Assembly (NCBI GenBank): GCA_030268105.1 | Contig: BSDZ01000080.1 | Coordinates: forward strand, 992,001-1,056,000 | Direction of reading: 5' to 3' | DNA length: 64,000 nt | Origin: Volvox africanus | Lineage: Eukaryota > Chlorophyta > Chlorophyceae > Chlamydomonadales > Volvocaceae | In this document: positions 26,521 through 37,756 of the stretch, piece by piece | Numbering within the stretch: position 1 is the first letter of the stretch | Layout of the letters: each line of letters begins with the position of its first letter | Position numbers and translations under genes: made by a program | The notes under the pieces: model-generated | Databases searched by the model: none | What the model saw: the letters and a program-made list of their open reading frames with translations, nothing else | Told to the model about the DNA's origin: nothing

Positions 26521-29500
26521 TCACTCTTCGTCATCGTTGCCAAGGCGCGCTAGGCGCCCCGGCGCTGTGGCAGATTGGTGCAGGGCAGGCGGCGGCCCCA
26601 TCACAGTTGTCGCTTTGACGTCCACGGCAGGAGGGTCAGAATGCCCTCTCCCGCCGTCACCGCCGTTCTCACATGACGCGGCCGCGCAGTCCTGCTCCTT
26701 CTCCCACATCCCCGCACCTGTACCCGCTACTCCCTTCTGAAGGTCCTTGGGGGAGGTGGCGGCAGCGGGCGAGGAAGCGGCGGTGGCAGCGGCGGGACTT
26801 GACGGGAGCTGCACCTCCGTCCAGGGCCCTATGCTAACAAGTCCGTCCTGCAAAGGTATTGGAAAACAGCACTTTGATTCTGAGAAACATAAACCCCAGG
26901 ACAACATAAACCCATTTCGACTGTATTGGGCCTTAGTCTAGAGGAAATAGCAAAAAGCTGGAAAGCAAAAGTCAATATCTTACCTAAATGATAACGGCTC
27001 TGTTTGATTAGCAGGGAAACAGGGTTTATAAAGGCTCACCCCTCCCTCCCCTTCCCTCCTTTTCCACACTCTCCATCTCCGTTTCCTTCACTCACGCCAC
27101 AATATCCTCAGATGCTGCACCTTTTTCCCTGTTCCCTCCCGGCACCAACTGACCAGCAGCTCTAGATCCGCAAATCAGTGCAACCCTCCCCTCCCCTCCC
27201 CTCCCCTCCCCTCCCCCTTTCCCCCCTTCTCCCCTTCTCCCCTTCTCTCATGACGTCAGTTTAACGGGACTTAGCAGCTTTCTCGGAAAGTGCGCAAGGC
27301 CCCCATGGGGGATTCCGGGGAACAAACACCACCACCGTCCCTTAACTCCTTCCCCCCTCCCCTGTCTCCTTTTCCCGGGCCCCTCGCACCGGCACTTTGC
27401 TACTGCCCCCCAGAAATGTGGGCAGTTTCTCCAGCGGCACAAGCTGCTTGATGGTGGGCAGAAAGTCAGATCCCAGGATCACGATCTTACGTCGCGTGCG
27501 CTCCTCCAGCAGCGGGTTCACCACCGCCCAGATCACGCGGAACACTGTCGGCGTGTTGATGATGAACATCTGGCCAAGAGTTTCGCAATAATAGTCCTGC
27601 GAGCGCGTGTTCGGAGATCGGGATGGCAGGGAGGGAAGCTTCTCGACTGCGAAGTGTGACATGAAAATGCAAACAATACAGCCTAACAAGTTAGTTTAGC
27701 AAGTTAATATAAAATATTATAATATACAATACACATTAACATACATGAAATTAATATAATAAATATAGTTTAAATCACGATACGTTGCCCTGTGTACTTA
27801 GATGTTCGTATGATCAAGCCTACTGCATCCCGAAGGGGTGGGTGGGCCGGAGGTGCAATTGAGGGGGAGGGCCACACGCACCCCACCTGGTCGATAGCAA
27901 TGACAGTTTTCAAAATCTTCTGAGCCGCCGATCCGAACGTCTTCATGGACACACCCCTCATGTCCAAGATGACGGACTTGGTGATGATGGGCCGTCCTGA
28001 GGGAGTCCGTGGCGGTACGGCAGTTTGGAGAGCGAGAAGCGTGGAGGATTGTGTTGTGGTGTGCTGTGATGTTGTTTGACATGGGTTGTGGACGTGATTC
28101 GGTTACCCCTCTCCTCCCCCCAACCGAGGCCCATCACACACGGAAGACGGAACCTCCCCTCCCTTGACCCGACCCTCACCTGCCAGGGCTGAGCAAGCGG
28201 GCAGGATCCTGCGCATGAGGTTCTCCACTTCACAAATGTGATAGTGCACCAAGCGGTCCAAGGTGGTGGCTTCCAGCATCCTGGAAGGATCTGTCTGGCC
28301 GAGCAACTCGATGTATATCGGTCTGCCGTACTTGTCAGTGTTGTGGTAAAAGTGCGGGTAATGCTGAGGGTGGCGCGATGGTTGGGGATTGAAGGGAGGA
28401 GTTTAGAATAAATAATGGACCCATGGGGACACGGAAACACTCTCGCGGGCGGGATGATAAGAGTACGATTGCAAAGAAGCCGGAACAAATTATTCCCAAA
28501 GAGTAGAGGGGAGGGGTAGGGGGTAGGGGAGACGCGGTGCCGGCCAGCGTGGTGAGGGTGTTGGTAAGGCAGAGGAGGAGGAGGAGGAGGAGGAGAAGAG
28601 GCGGAAGATAGAGGGAGGGTAAGAGAAAAAGGGCCGGATGGATGGCATGGAACTGAAGTCATAGATGAGTGCGTGTGTGGACGTGTGTGTCAACGCCGTG
28701 CGGCACGCTGCTGAAACGGAGAGGGGTTGGATCCTGGGGAGGTGTCGCGATTGGTAGCTGCCAAGGGAGGTAAATTGGGTCAAGGGAGGTCCGCGTAGGG
28801 ACTTGCAACCCGCTGACCCAAGGGTCGGCCCTGAGGGATCCTCCTTGCAGGCCCTTAATCTATATCTTTCCACTGCCTCTTTTTCTCTCCTCCGTTGCCC
28901 CCATAGCCCTCATTTGCAACCGTGGCCCTGCAACAGCCCTGCAGCAGGAGATCCAAGATCTGGATCTATATCCAGGAGCCTTGGTGCTGGTTTGGACTGC
29001 CAATAGCCCATGCCTTCTGTACAGAATTCTGCGGCCAATGGGCGCGGGTTTCGTGGCGTGTGTGTGGCGGGTGGGGGAGGCGGGGGATGGCCGCAGCACC
29101 GGTGTTCAGCCTTATAAGTGCATACAAAATGTCCGGCAAGACGGCCAGCATCAGAAGCCGGTCCCCAAACAAATGTCAACGGTGGACTTGGCCGCAGCTG
29201 CCCTCCTAATATTAGGAAGGCAGCTTTGATTTGCCCTTACCCGCAGGACTTCTTCTCTCTCAGCGAAAACGAAAGTCTCGTACAAGTGGTCCGCATGTTG
29301 ATCGATCCGCCATTTGACCATATTTTGGTACATCGCCGCCGCCCGTTGTACATCCCATTGTCGCGCTTTGAGGAATCGCAGCAAGGTGAAACGATCGTCG
29401 TGTCCTTTGTGCAACCCTCGAGCCTCCTTGAGATGTTCCAATAGTTTATCATACGCCGCTTGCTGTTCCGAAGTTAAATTTAGATACCAAAAGGCTTCTG

Positions 29501-29543
29501 TCTCAGTCTGAACAGGCTGAGCTCCATGACTGAACCAGGACAT
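26521..29543 (-). CDS. Sec14-like CRAL-TRIO phospholipid-transfer protein
   Basis: Sec14-type proteins move phosphatidylinositol and phosphatidylcholine between membranes and feed phosphoinositide signalling. Exons: 29543-29241, 28363-28180, 27996-27887, 27596-27396, 26847-26521; these join in frame to 374 codons. CRAL-TRIO-N: DDRFTLLRFLKARQWDV (about residues 50-66) and MYQNMVKWR. Lipid-binding domain: YHNTDKYGRPIYIELLGQTD, VENLMRRILPACS, SVILDMRGVSMKTF, TLGQMFIINTPTVFRVIW, RRKIVILGSDFLPTIK, LEKLPTFLGG. The last exon encodes a GPW motif as in plant and algal members, then an Ala/Ser/Gly-rich tail ending in acidic residues. The donor at 27395 (GTGCCG) is weak and is the least certain junction. 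The start ATG at 29543 gives a normal N-terminus with no signal peptide, fitting a cytosolic protein. Confidence 0.9.
27184..27245. repeat. CCCCT polypyrimidine microsatellite
   Basis: Tandem CTCCC units grade into CTTCTCCC, in the last intron of the Sec14-like gene. The minus strand, which is the transcript sense, is purine-rich. Confidence 0.9.
29196..29225. repeat. 30-bp near-perfect palindrome
   Basis: AGCTGCCCTCCTAAT at 29196-29210 is followed directly by its reverse complement, with one mismatched pair. It lies in the first intron of the Sec14-like gene, 16 bp past the donor. Confidence 0.85.
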
Positions 29544-31212
29544 AGCAGCCCCAACTTAAGCCACCTATGAAATGATATCTTCAGTTGATAAGAAAAATTC
29601 TTGCAAACTACGGTAATTATGTCGTGGAAGTTACACTGTGCACCAAATTCGCTGTTGGAGATAGCCTCAAGTATATTGCGATCGAATTTAGAAGCTAGGG
29701 AATTATACCATTTTGATACGCGTGGTAGTTTCAGGCACAAAAATCCTCGGTCTCAAGGCAAATAGTTGTGGTGCCTCCCACTCCATGTGTACCCGTACTA
29801 CGCTGCATGACAGAGGAAAAGTGGAAAAGGATTCACGTGGGCTGAAGCGCTGGAGTAAAAGTGATGTATCCAAATTTGTCAGTATGTGATCATACTTTGA
29901 TGTTCTCTTTACAAAGTTCAGACTAGTTGCTGGTACCAACATCACCGATGCCTAAGTTGTGCTACGACAGAGCACGATGACTCGAAGGCCAACAGCAATC
30001 ACTATCAGAAATCTCGGTAGTTTGCAAGTGTTGACGTTTGTCGACATCGAATAGATTCGCGTCTGAGGTTCACTAACGTACTCCGCAGTACAGCGGCATA
30101 TGCGATATCCGATTTGCGCCTGTGATGCCTCAGCACGGTGGGCCCTTGAGCCCACCACCAGAAAATAACCATTCACGCCTTCATGCTGAAATGTAATAAA
30201 AATCTAACACAAATCTTCGTTTACCGCCGTCCCCTTATCGTCGCTACTACATACCAGTTGACATGCGTCCCCCCACTCTTGCACAGCAATGCAATGTACC
30301 GACGCATCCCGTACTCCCATAATTGCGACCGAAACCAAACCCTTGGTTAAAATCAAATCGAGGATTCACCGGCTACACTATAATCGAATATTCCTACAGA
30401 AGGTGGCGACACAAATCTCCGAGACCGCTCTCCATGCGAATGTGCAATCTACGACAAATGGCACAGCCTGCTGGCGGTATTGAAACACAACGGCAAAGCA
30501 GCATCCGGGGTCTCTTCCGTCCTGCCTTAGCAGCACATGTACGGCAATTACGGTATGGTAGCATTAATTGTCCTCGAGTTCTGCTGTATGTGTGCGTGTT
30601 TGTGAGTTTTATCGGTAACTTTTCACTTTACAGACCTGGTGGCCATCCATGCTCTGCCCCCGCAGAGACCATACGTTCATCACGCCAACACCAGCCATCA
30701 GGGTCATCACTACAAAAGTTCCCACAAAGGCACTACAACAACCTCCAACTAACTAACCACCAGAACCGCCACAAAACGCCGCCATCACGCCGTCGGAAAT
30801 CCTATCGGTACTGTACAACAGCTTAATTCACCTCTTCCCTGCCCTTTGTTCGACAAAGCTAGCCAAGGATGCCGTACTAATGCTACTGATGCAAACCAAC
30901 TCTCACAATATATGTTTCTGCTTCTAACGCTTCAAAGATATCAACACGATTCATCGAGCTCGCATCCCCTCTGAATACCCGTGTGGTGGCGACCACAGCC
31001 GCCACTTTTGCCTATACAAAATTTAATCACCACTCACCTTTACTAATTCTCTTATCTGCTTTTGCTTTTTTACCATTTACTTTGATTGCCATTTTCGTAA
31101 ACATACCAATTTTATGCGCAATCATCTCTCACAGGTGAACTTAAGGACAGAGGCAGCAGTAATAATTGACAATAACGGCGAGACGAACGCAAAATATTAT
31201 AACTTGCCATTT
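29544..31212. other. Upstream spacer of the Sec14-like gene
   Basis: AT-richer sequence with no recognisable exon. A 167-codon plus frame at 30323-30826 lacks any motif I recognise. The Sec14-like promoter should lie just above 29543. Confidence 0.45.
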
Positions 31213-31630
31213 CTAATTTTTCAGAAGAAAAAACCTACTAAAAATACTACAAAGGACATTATTTGGCGCAACAAAACATTCCAAGTCCAAGAGCTCTGTA
31301 GTTCCAAATATCAGTAATATCCACAAGTGTCCATTGATGAATGCGAATGCATGGATGCGCTGTAAGAGCAGTCCACCGTAGCAGGGCAGGTACGGCACGC
31401 ATGGGCATAGTAGGGTAGGAACCATGAGAGAAAGGCCACATGTGTCGTATACAGAATAACCCTTGAAGAGTTTGCTGAGAGACCCAATCGATGGGTCATT
31501 CTCCGCGGCCCCTGGAGATGATTGGGTTGTTTTACCCATCAACCCCGATGTGAACGCAGCCAGTCGAAACACACATCGCATCTAGTTGTTAAGTCTCGAG
31601 TGAGGTTGTGTCTGGGCGATAGTGACTCAC

Positions 31631-32658
31631 CCTTCGTAGCCTCCTGGGAAATCCCCGGGATCCTCACCCTGGATCATGATACGCATGCTAACCAGCTGTG
31701 CACGTGGCAAGTACGACACTGGCATGACAATAGATTCACTGCACGACACCGTTGGCACGAGTCGAAAACCCGTCGGCAGATGCACATTAGTCATGCGCAG
31801 AGGGCTGCACTCGCATCCGTATCTGGGTCGCATGGAGAACGGTTGGTACGGCGGTGGTTGCGTCCACTGACGGGGGGGTATGACAGTGGTGGTGGTGGTG
31901 ATGGTGGTGGTGGTGGGATGCTGACCCAGATGATCCATGGGTCGTCTGCAGCTGGTAGCCCCCAGCAGGTGCCTTGTCGGGCCCGACCCAATGGTCAGTC
32001 CCACGGACCCAGCTCCATTTCCCGAGCATGGGTTCTGGAGCTCGACACCGCTGACAACCGCAGCTGCAGCTGGGCCCATGTGCCTCGGGCTACCAGGTTG
32101 TCTCGTGGCTGTCGTCGTGGCTGTCGTCGTGGCTGTCGTCGTGGCTGTCGATCGTGCTACACATGCACCTATGCCTGCACGAGTCCTATTGACGTACATG
32201 TCCAAGGCTATGTAGCCCGAAGACGGCCGCCCGGCCCGGTGGCCCGTCACTGATCCACAGCACGTGAGACGTGAATTCCTAACGGATAAGGGTAGATATT
32301 TCAGCACCTGCTCCGGAACCGCCCCGGAAACTGCCAAGGCCTCCGCCTGAACCTGCGTTTGTTGTGTTGTCTCCCCATTGGCCGTACAGTAGCGCTGCCA
32401 GGTATGCCCTGCCAGATCACGCCACAGTGCTTTTCCAGAAAGCGCCAGGAAGCGCTTCACTGACACGGTGTGGGATGCGAGTGCAGTGGAGAGAATAAAC
32501 AGCAGCCATTTCGTCCCGATCCCTCTTCCTAGTCGCCAGGTATCGGTGGACCCATGGGTCATCCTCATTGTTGATAGGGCATGGTAGGTAGGCTTGGTGA
32601 GGGGCGGCTGCTTGCTCCTAGTGTCGATTCCCCAAAATGACAGGGTGTAGGCCCGCAT
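31631..32658 (-). CDS. Exon of an unrecognised membrane protein
   Basis: A long open frame from ATG 32658 to a strong GTGAGT donor at 31630. Hydrophobic segments include KWLLFILSTALASHTVSV, and upstream in the same frame AIRCCGFCILAFALLYHCC (to about 32720), so the real exon may begin higher. The centre has a Thr/Ala repeat from four CTGTCGTGG units and a Thr-rich run. The end (SYLPRAQLVSMRIMIQG) looks conserved. The layout of membrane helices followed by long soluble low-complexity sequence resembles the gene at 37757-43641, and both carry the ACCCATGGGT word, so they may be distant paralogues. Hydrophobic stretches at 31213-31581 may be a further exon. Confidence 0.4.
32105..32150. repeat. 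12-bp tandem repeat GTGGCTGTCGTC
   Basis: About four near-identical units inside the coding exon above; the minus strand reads Ala-Thr-Thr-Thr repeats. Confidence 0.85.
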
Positions 32659-33350
32659 GCAGCATCGGCAGCAGTGGTACAGCAGGGCAAATGCCAGGAT
32701 GCAGAATCCGCAGCACCTTATCGCGTCTGGGAGGAAAGCTCTAGGGCGCTGGAGATGTTTTGGGTTTGAAGTGGGTAGCTGGAATTGGCAGCAACTGATG
32801 GCAGCTTAACACAGTTTGCACACATGCATGCGGACCGAGGTCTAACCTATAAGCCCTGCTACAAATTGAGTATGGCAATGATAACGCCAAATATAAAGCC
32901 AAATTCCAACATTAACGAAATATTGATTTTCAAGGAAAGATCTTTCGTGAACAGTAGAAATACTTTCAGCACACCAAAAGTGGCATATGCTTTTCCGGGT
33001 AACGTTCACGATGGTACGTGCAACAGTTTAACGTCCATTGTTTACAAGCCGTAATTACTCCAAGGCATAACGTTGGTTATAACATAAGAAGATGAGATTG
33101 CTATATCTATGGCCATAGCGCGGAAGCCATTGAATTTGCAAACAGTTCTCGTTGTCCGGCCGTAGGCCAAGGGAATCAGCAAGACGATTGGATTATTTGT
33201 GGATTAATTTAAGAAGTAAAATAATTATTAAACCTAGAGTGTAAATCTCTTTAGATAGACAACATAGTGAACTGCCAAGTTATACATAAAATGGCGGGAC
33301 GTCTTAACACACAAAAGCGGTGAACAAAGCGCGCAAGATTAAGGAGGTCC

Positions 33351-33722
33351 TTAATCCTCATGCTTCGATGGATCCGGCAAACCCCCTGACAAGCAATATA
33401 AACCTATCGTAGTCGAGTACCCATGAGGCTTCCAGCTCACTTGTGCTTCACGTCCATTACTACAACAAACGTTTCCATTATTTGTCCAATGAAAGCAGAT
33501 AAAGCTTGGATTTTTACTATGTCGTTCAGCTGCATCTTCTGAGATGGAGAGCGCCAGCAAGAAAGGAATGATCCCGGACATGGACAAAGCTTGCGCGGAC
33601 GCGAGGAACGAATGCTGCAGCATCTTCAGCTCGTGTTGTAACTCAGAAGAAGTCAAGGCAATACCGCATACAAGATACCGGCAATACGCCACTGCATGAC
33701 TCGAAGGACCCGACAATCCCAA
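33351..33722 (-). CDS. Hypothetical open reading frame
   Basis: 123 codons from ATG 33722, with a hydrophobic patch (ALSMSGIIPFLLALSIS). No family recognised and no flanking exons placed. It is kept only because it is the longest frame in a 2-kb stretch. Confidence 0.15.
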   Translation of the reverse strand: MGLSGPSSHAVAYCRYLVCGIALTSSELQHELKMLQHSFLASAQALSMSGIIPFLLALSISEDAAERHSKNPSFICFHWTNNGNVCCSNGREAQVSWKPHGYSTTIGLYCLSGGLPDPSKHED

Positions 33723-36700
33723 TGGTTAAGGTGATTTCAAGGACCTTGCTGAACGGCGGCCAAACTCAGACTGCAAGGAGTTTAGTGGAAACAGATGTCT
33801 AGCCCAGGCAGGAGTGTAAATAATGGCACATAATTCAGATTGTTCAGGCCTACATGTCTTAAGGTGTCAAGCTCTTGATCGACGCATTCTTGGCCATTAC
33901 TGACGACTGCATGTTCGCCTATGAGCTACATCTGTAATAGTTATGGAGCACTTTTTAAGTATTCGGTAGAGTACTGATAGGCTTCATGTCAGCTCCTCGA
34001 ATCCAAGATAACGTTCGAAGTACGACTACCAGAGCCTTTACTAAAGGTTTTAAGCAATGTACAACATGATGGTACAGAACAGAGGAAATCGGACATGCGT
34101 GGAAGTTAGGAGCTGGCGAATGATGAGCTGGCTAATAATCACCTACCTATGATTATTAATGTGCTATAAGTTCATGAAGTTCCGAGGTCCTGACGCGGTC
34201 CAAGGTCCTATTTAGGTTTGTCGGGGTACAACAGGAGAAGAAATTTGTGTCCCGCTGAAAACAAGGTCAGCTATGTACATTATGTTTTGGAGTATGGCTT
34301 GAAGACTTCGTAACGTCTTCTGGAAGACTTTTAGCGGGCACCCAGGTGTCGTTCTTACTGCCCCAATCTCAAAGAAATTTTGAAAATATAAAACGGATCA
34401 TTTTTAACTTTGTCTTTCTCGAGCATAAAGGGAGCCCGAACTCTGCTGCAATTAACATGAACTAAGAGAGAGAACTTCGTCGCATTACGACGCATTCGTC
34501 GTATCGCAAGGTTACGTTCAGGAACTAGTATCCCGTGCTGCAAGCGCCAAAATAAAACAGATCAGCAAAATACCTATCTAACAATAAAGATTATAATTAT
34601 GGGGCATTTTTTGACGAGCTTTACTGCGGAGGACTCGTTACAAGTCCGTATTCGCTGCCAACCGCCGTTATCGCCGTTCCAAAGCCCTCGCATACCAGAA
34701 ACGGATCGGACACCTGCGAGACAGTCTCTCTATCTAAGCCCTCCCATGTGATAGTCTGGATCCACAAACTAGTCCGGACCTGGACGTATATGTCAACGTA
34801 TACGTTTCGTGCATACGTTTGCTTGCCTTGTACATTGTGTGTCCCGAAGATTCATCTGGGCTCGCATGCCGCAATTATTTCGTTATTAGTTTTTATCCTA
34901 GGTAGAAGGGAGTATTCTGATGGACTTGATGGCCCTTAAGCTTGTCAAGTTTTAGGGTTTTCACGCTTCAGAGTAATCGATGGATGCGGCAAAGATTGCG
35001 GATGGGAAGTAGATTAGCACTACGGCCAATACTGCTAACTGATTTATATCGCTACGCCTCTGTCTGAATGACGATGGGTGGACGGGTGGCAGGGGCAGGG
35101 GCTCGGGGAGGGAAACTGGAAGGGAAGGGGCTTCCTGTCATTGGGCCGAAGGGCGCCTAACGCAGCAGTATACTCACGTCAACGCCCCCTGTCATCAAGG
35201 TGTCGTCAGCCAGCTGAGGTCCTACACTCCCTCAGACCCCAATCCACACTAAGGCCGCTCATATCCGCACACAAAACGCCAGAACCTCCGACCCCGGCCC
35301 CTCTGCCCGCTGTACAAAAAGAGATAGACTGCTCTGGAAAGGGGCGTGCGTTAAATTATGGAAGTGGGAAACGCGCGTATGGAAAGCGGCTCTCAACGCC
35401 TTCATTTGCCTCCTCCTCACGACAACAGTCCGGCAGCCAGGCGCCCGACATCTGCACTTTTAGTTGGTTTCAGTACATAGATGCGTATGTACGGGCCGTA
35501 CGATTCGTTCCTAATCAGACACGCAATCGAGACTACACACGTTCTCCGCTGCCACTTACATACAGCCATCTACTGACACAGAAGTCTCACGGCCTCTTCT
35601 TCATACCCCTTCTTCCTCGTGTCGCAACTTCAGTACACATGCATGCAGCGAACAGGACCAAACAATTGAAGCATCAAAATGATTTCAATGTGCTCATTGC
35701 GACCAAACAACGGCCATAGTGCGAGAGGTGTCCCTATCGGCACTGCATGTGCTCCTCCACAAATGTGACCTCGTGACGTTGAAGGTGTTGTCCAGCGGGG
35801 GCATGCTGGAGGTCTCGGCAGAAAGGTGCGGGTGCGGGTGAGGGAGAAGCAGAAGCTGTGGGGAAGATGAAGCAGTAAAGACAGAAGATGCTTTAGGCGG
35901 CTAGGCATACCTTGCCAGGCAACGGGGTCAATTGCATGGCTCGGCAGGCTCCTTCTGGTGTGGTCAGACACGAGCAGGTCTCTGTGACGACTGAACCAAT
36001 CATGTTCAGAGCCGCCGTATGACCACCACCACTGAGGCGACGGCGACGACGGCGGCTGGGGCAACAGGCAGGAATATAAGGCAGGAAATTTCATCCACAG
36101 CTCCAAGAATACAACATAATGATAACTTCGTCCTGTCGAGTGTCATTGTCATCAACAGCAGCATCTTAGGGCTCTCCTGATATAGAGATTCCACCGCGTT
36201 TGGTTGACCGTTAACATGACGTTATATGGTTGAACGAACCATATAAATGGTTGTTCACCCTTATGATGCCATGGAATAAATAAGACAAGGAGAAGAACAA
36301 CCTGGGATGTGTGTGAGCACCAGGTTGCTGTCCGGCCTTCAGTCACAACCATGCACCGGAACATACACATACACACATACCCTCAACGATTAGCTAGAGC
36401 GTGCCCGTGACTGATCCTCCCCCTTTCTCTGCCCTCTTACATCCCACCACAGGCACCAGAGAATTCCGCAGACAGCTCATCATACAACATACCGAGGGAA
36501 GGAGCGACAATTTCTTCGGTCCCACGATGCACGCAAATTGCTGCCTTGCTCTAATTTACTATGAACTTACGGCAATGCAACGACCTCAGATACGACAGCA
36601 GATACTGATGTACAATACGCCAGCGTCGTGTGTGTGTGGGGGGGGGGGGAAAGGGGAAATTCCTTCATAGCTCCGAGACGCAGTGTTTCTGACCTACCTA

Positions 36701-36880
36701 CATGCACACAAGCGCATTTGTCGTACGTGTCGTACGTGTGCATGTAGCCCCCATGTGGCGGGGCCCCCTTTTGTACCTCATGTGCCATGGTCCTCTCCCC
36801 CATATATGATCTCGCCCCCTTTTGGGGATATTCGTCTGGGTGCCCTCACCCCTCAACACCCGATGGGATCATCCGCCCAT

Positions 36881-36956
36881 CCGTCCGTCCGTCCGTCCGT
36901 CCGTCCGTCCGTCCGTCCGTCCGTCCGTCCGTCCGTCCGTCCGTCCATCCATCCAT
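36881..36956. repeat. (CCGT)16 then (CCAT)3 tetranucleotide microsatellite
   Basis: Sixteen perfect CCGT units at 36881-36944 followed by three CCAT units. Confidence 0.97.
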
Positions 36957-37501
36957 CTCCAAACCCACCAGCGATCGGCGCAAATGGTTCCCCGTTAGTT
37001 GTCAGCTCGTAACCTTTTTTTACCATGTAATTAACTGCCGCGGATGCGCGTTTGTTAAGCCTGGTTAGCAACCATCAACCACTGACCGGCAATCACTAAC
37101 CGTCAAGGAACAACAGCACCACGTGCATCATGCAACTATCAGCCGTTTTCAGTTAACTACCGGACGAGCGTCCATCAGATCGTGTCCGGATCACCATCGG
37201 AAGTACGACACATTGATACCAAAACACACACAAACACACTCTAGGACCATAACCACCAAACCAGAACGAAATACCGTTAAAACCGTTAGAAAGTTTAAAC
37301 TGTTGAAACGTCTACGATCGCCGCGATAATAAAGCTGCTGAAGGGGCGAATGATAGGGGGTTCAAATACACAGCCTTCCTCTGTGCTGCTGATGAAACAA
37401 CTGATCTCGGATCCCGATGTTGCTGATACGGGCAAACGCTATATTATGAATTAGGTCTTGAATGGGGATGTGACGTGGACCATAGAGCGTCCCAGGTGGC
37501 G

Positions 37502-37622
37502 CCCCCTCCCCCCTCCCCCCTCCCCCCCTCCCCCCTCCCCCCTCCCCCCTCCCCCCTCCCCTTCCCCCCTCCTCCTCCTCCTCCCCCTCCCCCTCCCCCT
37601 CCCCCTCCCCCTCCCCCTCCCC
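37502..37622. repeat. 121-bp pure pyrimidine tract
   Basis: Runs of C5-6 with single T, a CTC-rich centre, then CCCCCT repeats. The minus strand is pure purine with many GGGGG runs. It lies about 135-255 bp past the stop of the minus-strand gene at 37757. Confidence 0.97.
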
Positions 37623-37756
37623 GACATCGCACTCGTAGCCCCAAAGACCCCTTCCAACCGCAACCGACCAGCTTTTCGTGCAGTTCAAGCGGCTGAGAAA
37701 TGCTTCTCCCGGTGGTTGGCCAGCTGGTGTTGTTTGAGACTAAACCTCTTATGCTC

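Larger units (their letters stand above)
32760..37756. other. Gene-poor spacer with microsatellites
   Basis: About 5 kb without a recognised gene. A 123-codon minus frame (33351-33722) and a 213-codon plus frame (35078-35719) have no motifs. The plus strand at about 35660-35825 reads smoothly (SLSALHVLLHKCDLVTLKVL) up to a possible GTGCGG donor and could be a lone exon. A (CCGT)n array and a large C-rich tract occupy its right end. Confidence 0.45.

Noticed and set aside
31787..32029. Poly-His frame
   Set aside because: It comes from GTG/CAC repeats read out of frame of the exon on the same strand.
31522..32253. 243-codon plus-strand open frame
   Set aside because: It is antisense to the minus-strand membrane-protein exon and owes its length to the same GC-rich repeat; no motif in this frame.
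35078..35719. 213-codon plus-strand frame
   Set aside because: Basic, irregular composition without motifs or splice context; probably chance.
36881..36956. CRISPR-like or satellite array
   Set aside because: It is a simple CCGT microsatellite with no spacers; the genome is eukaryotic.
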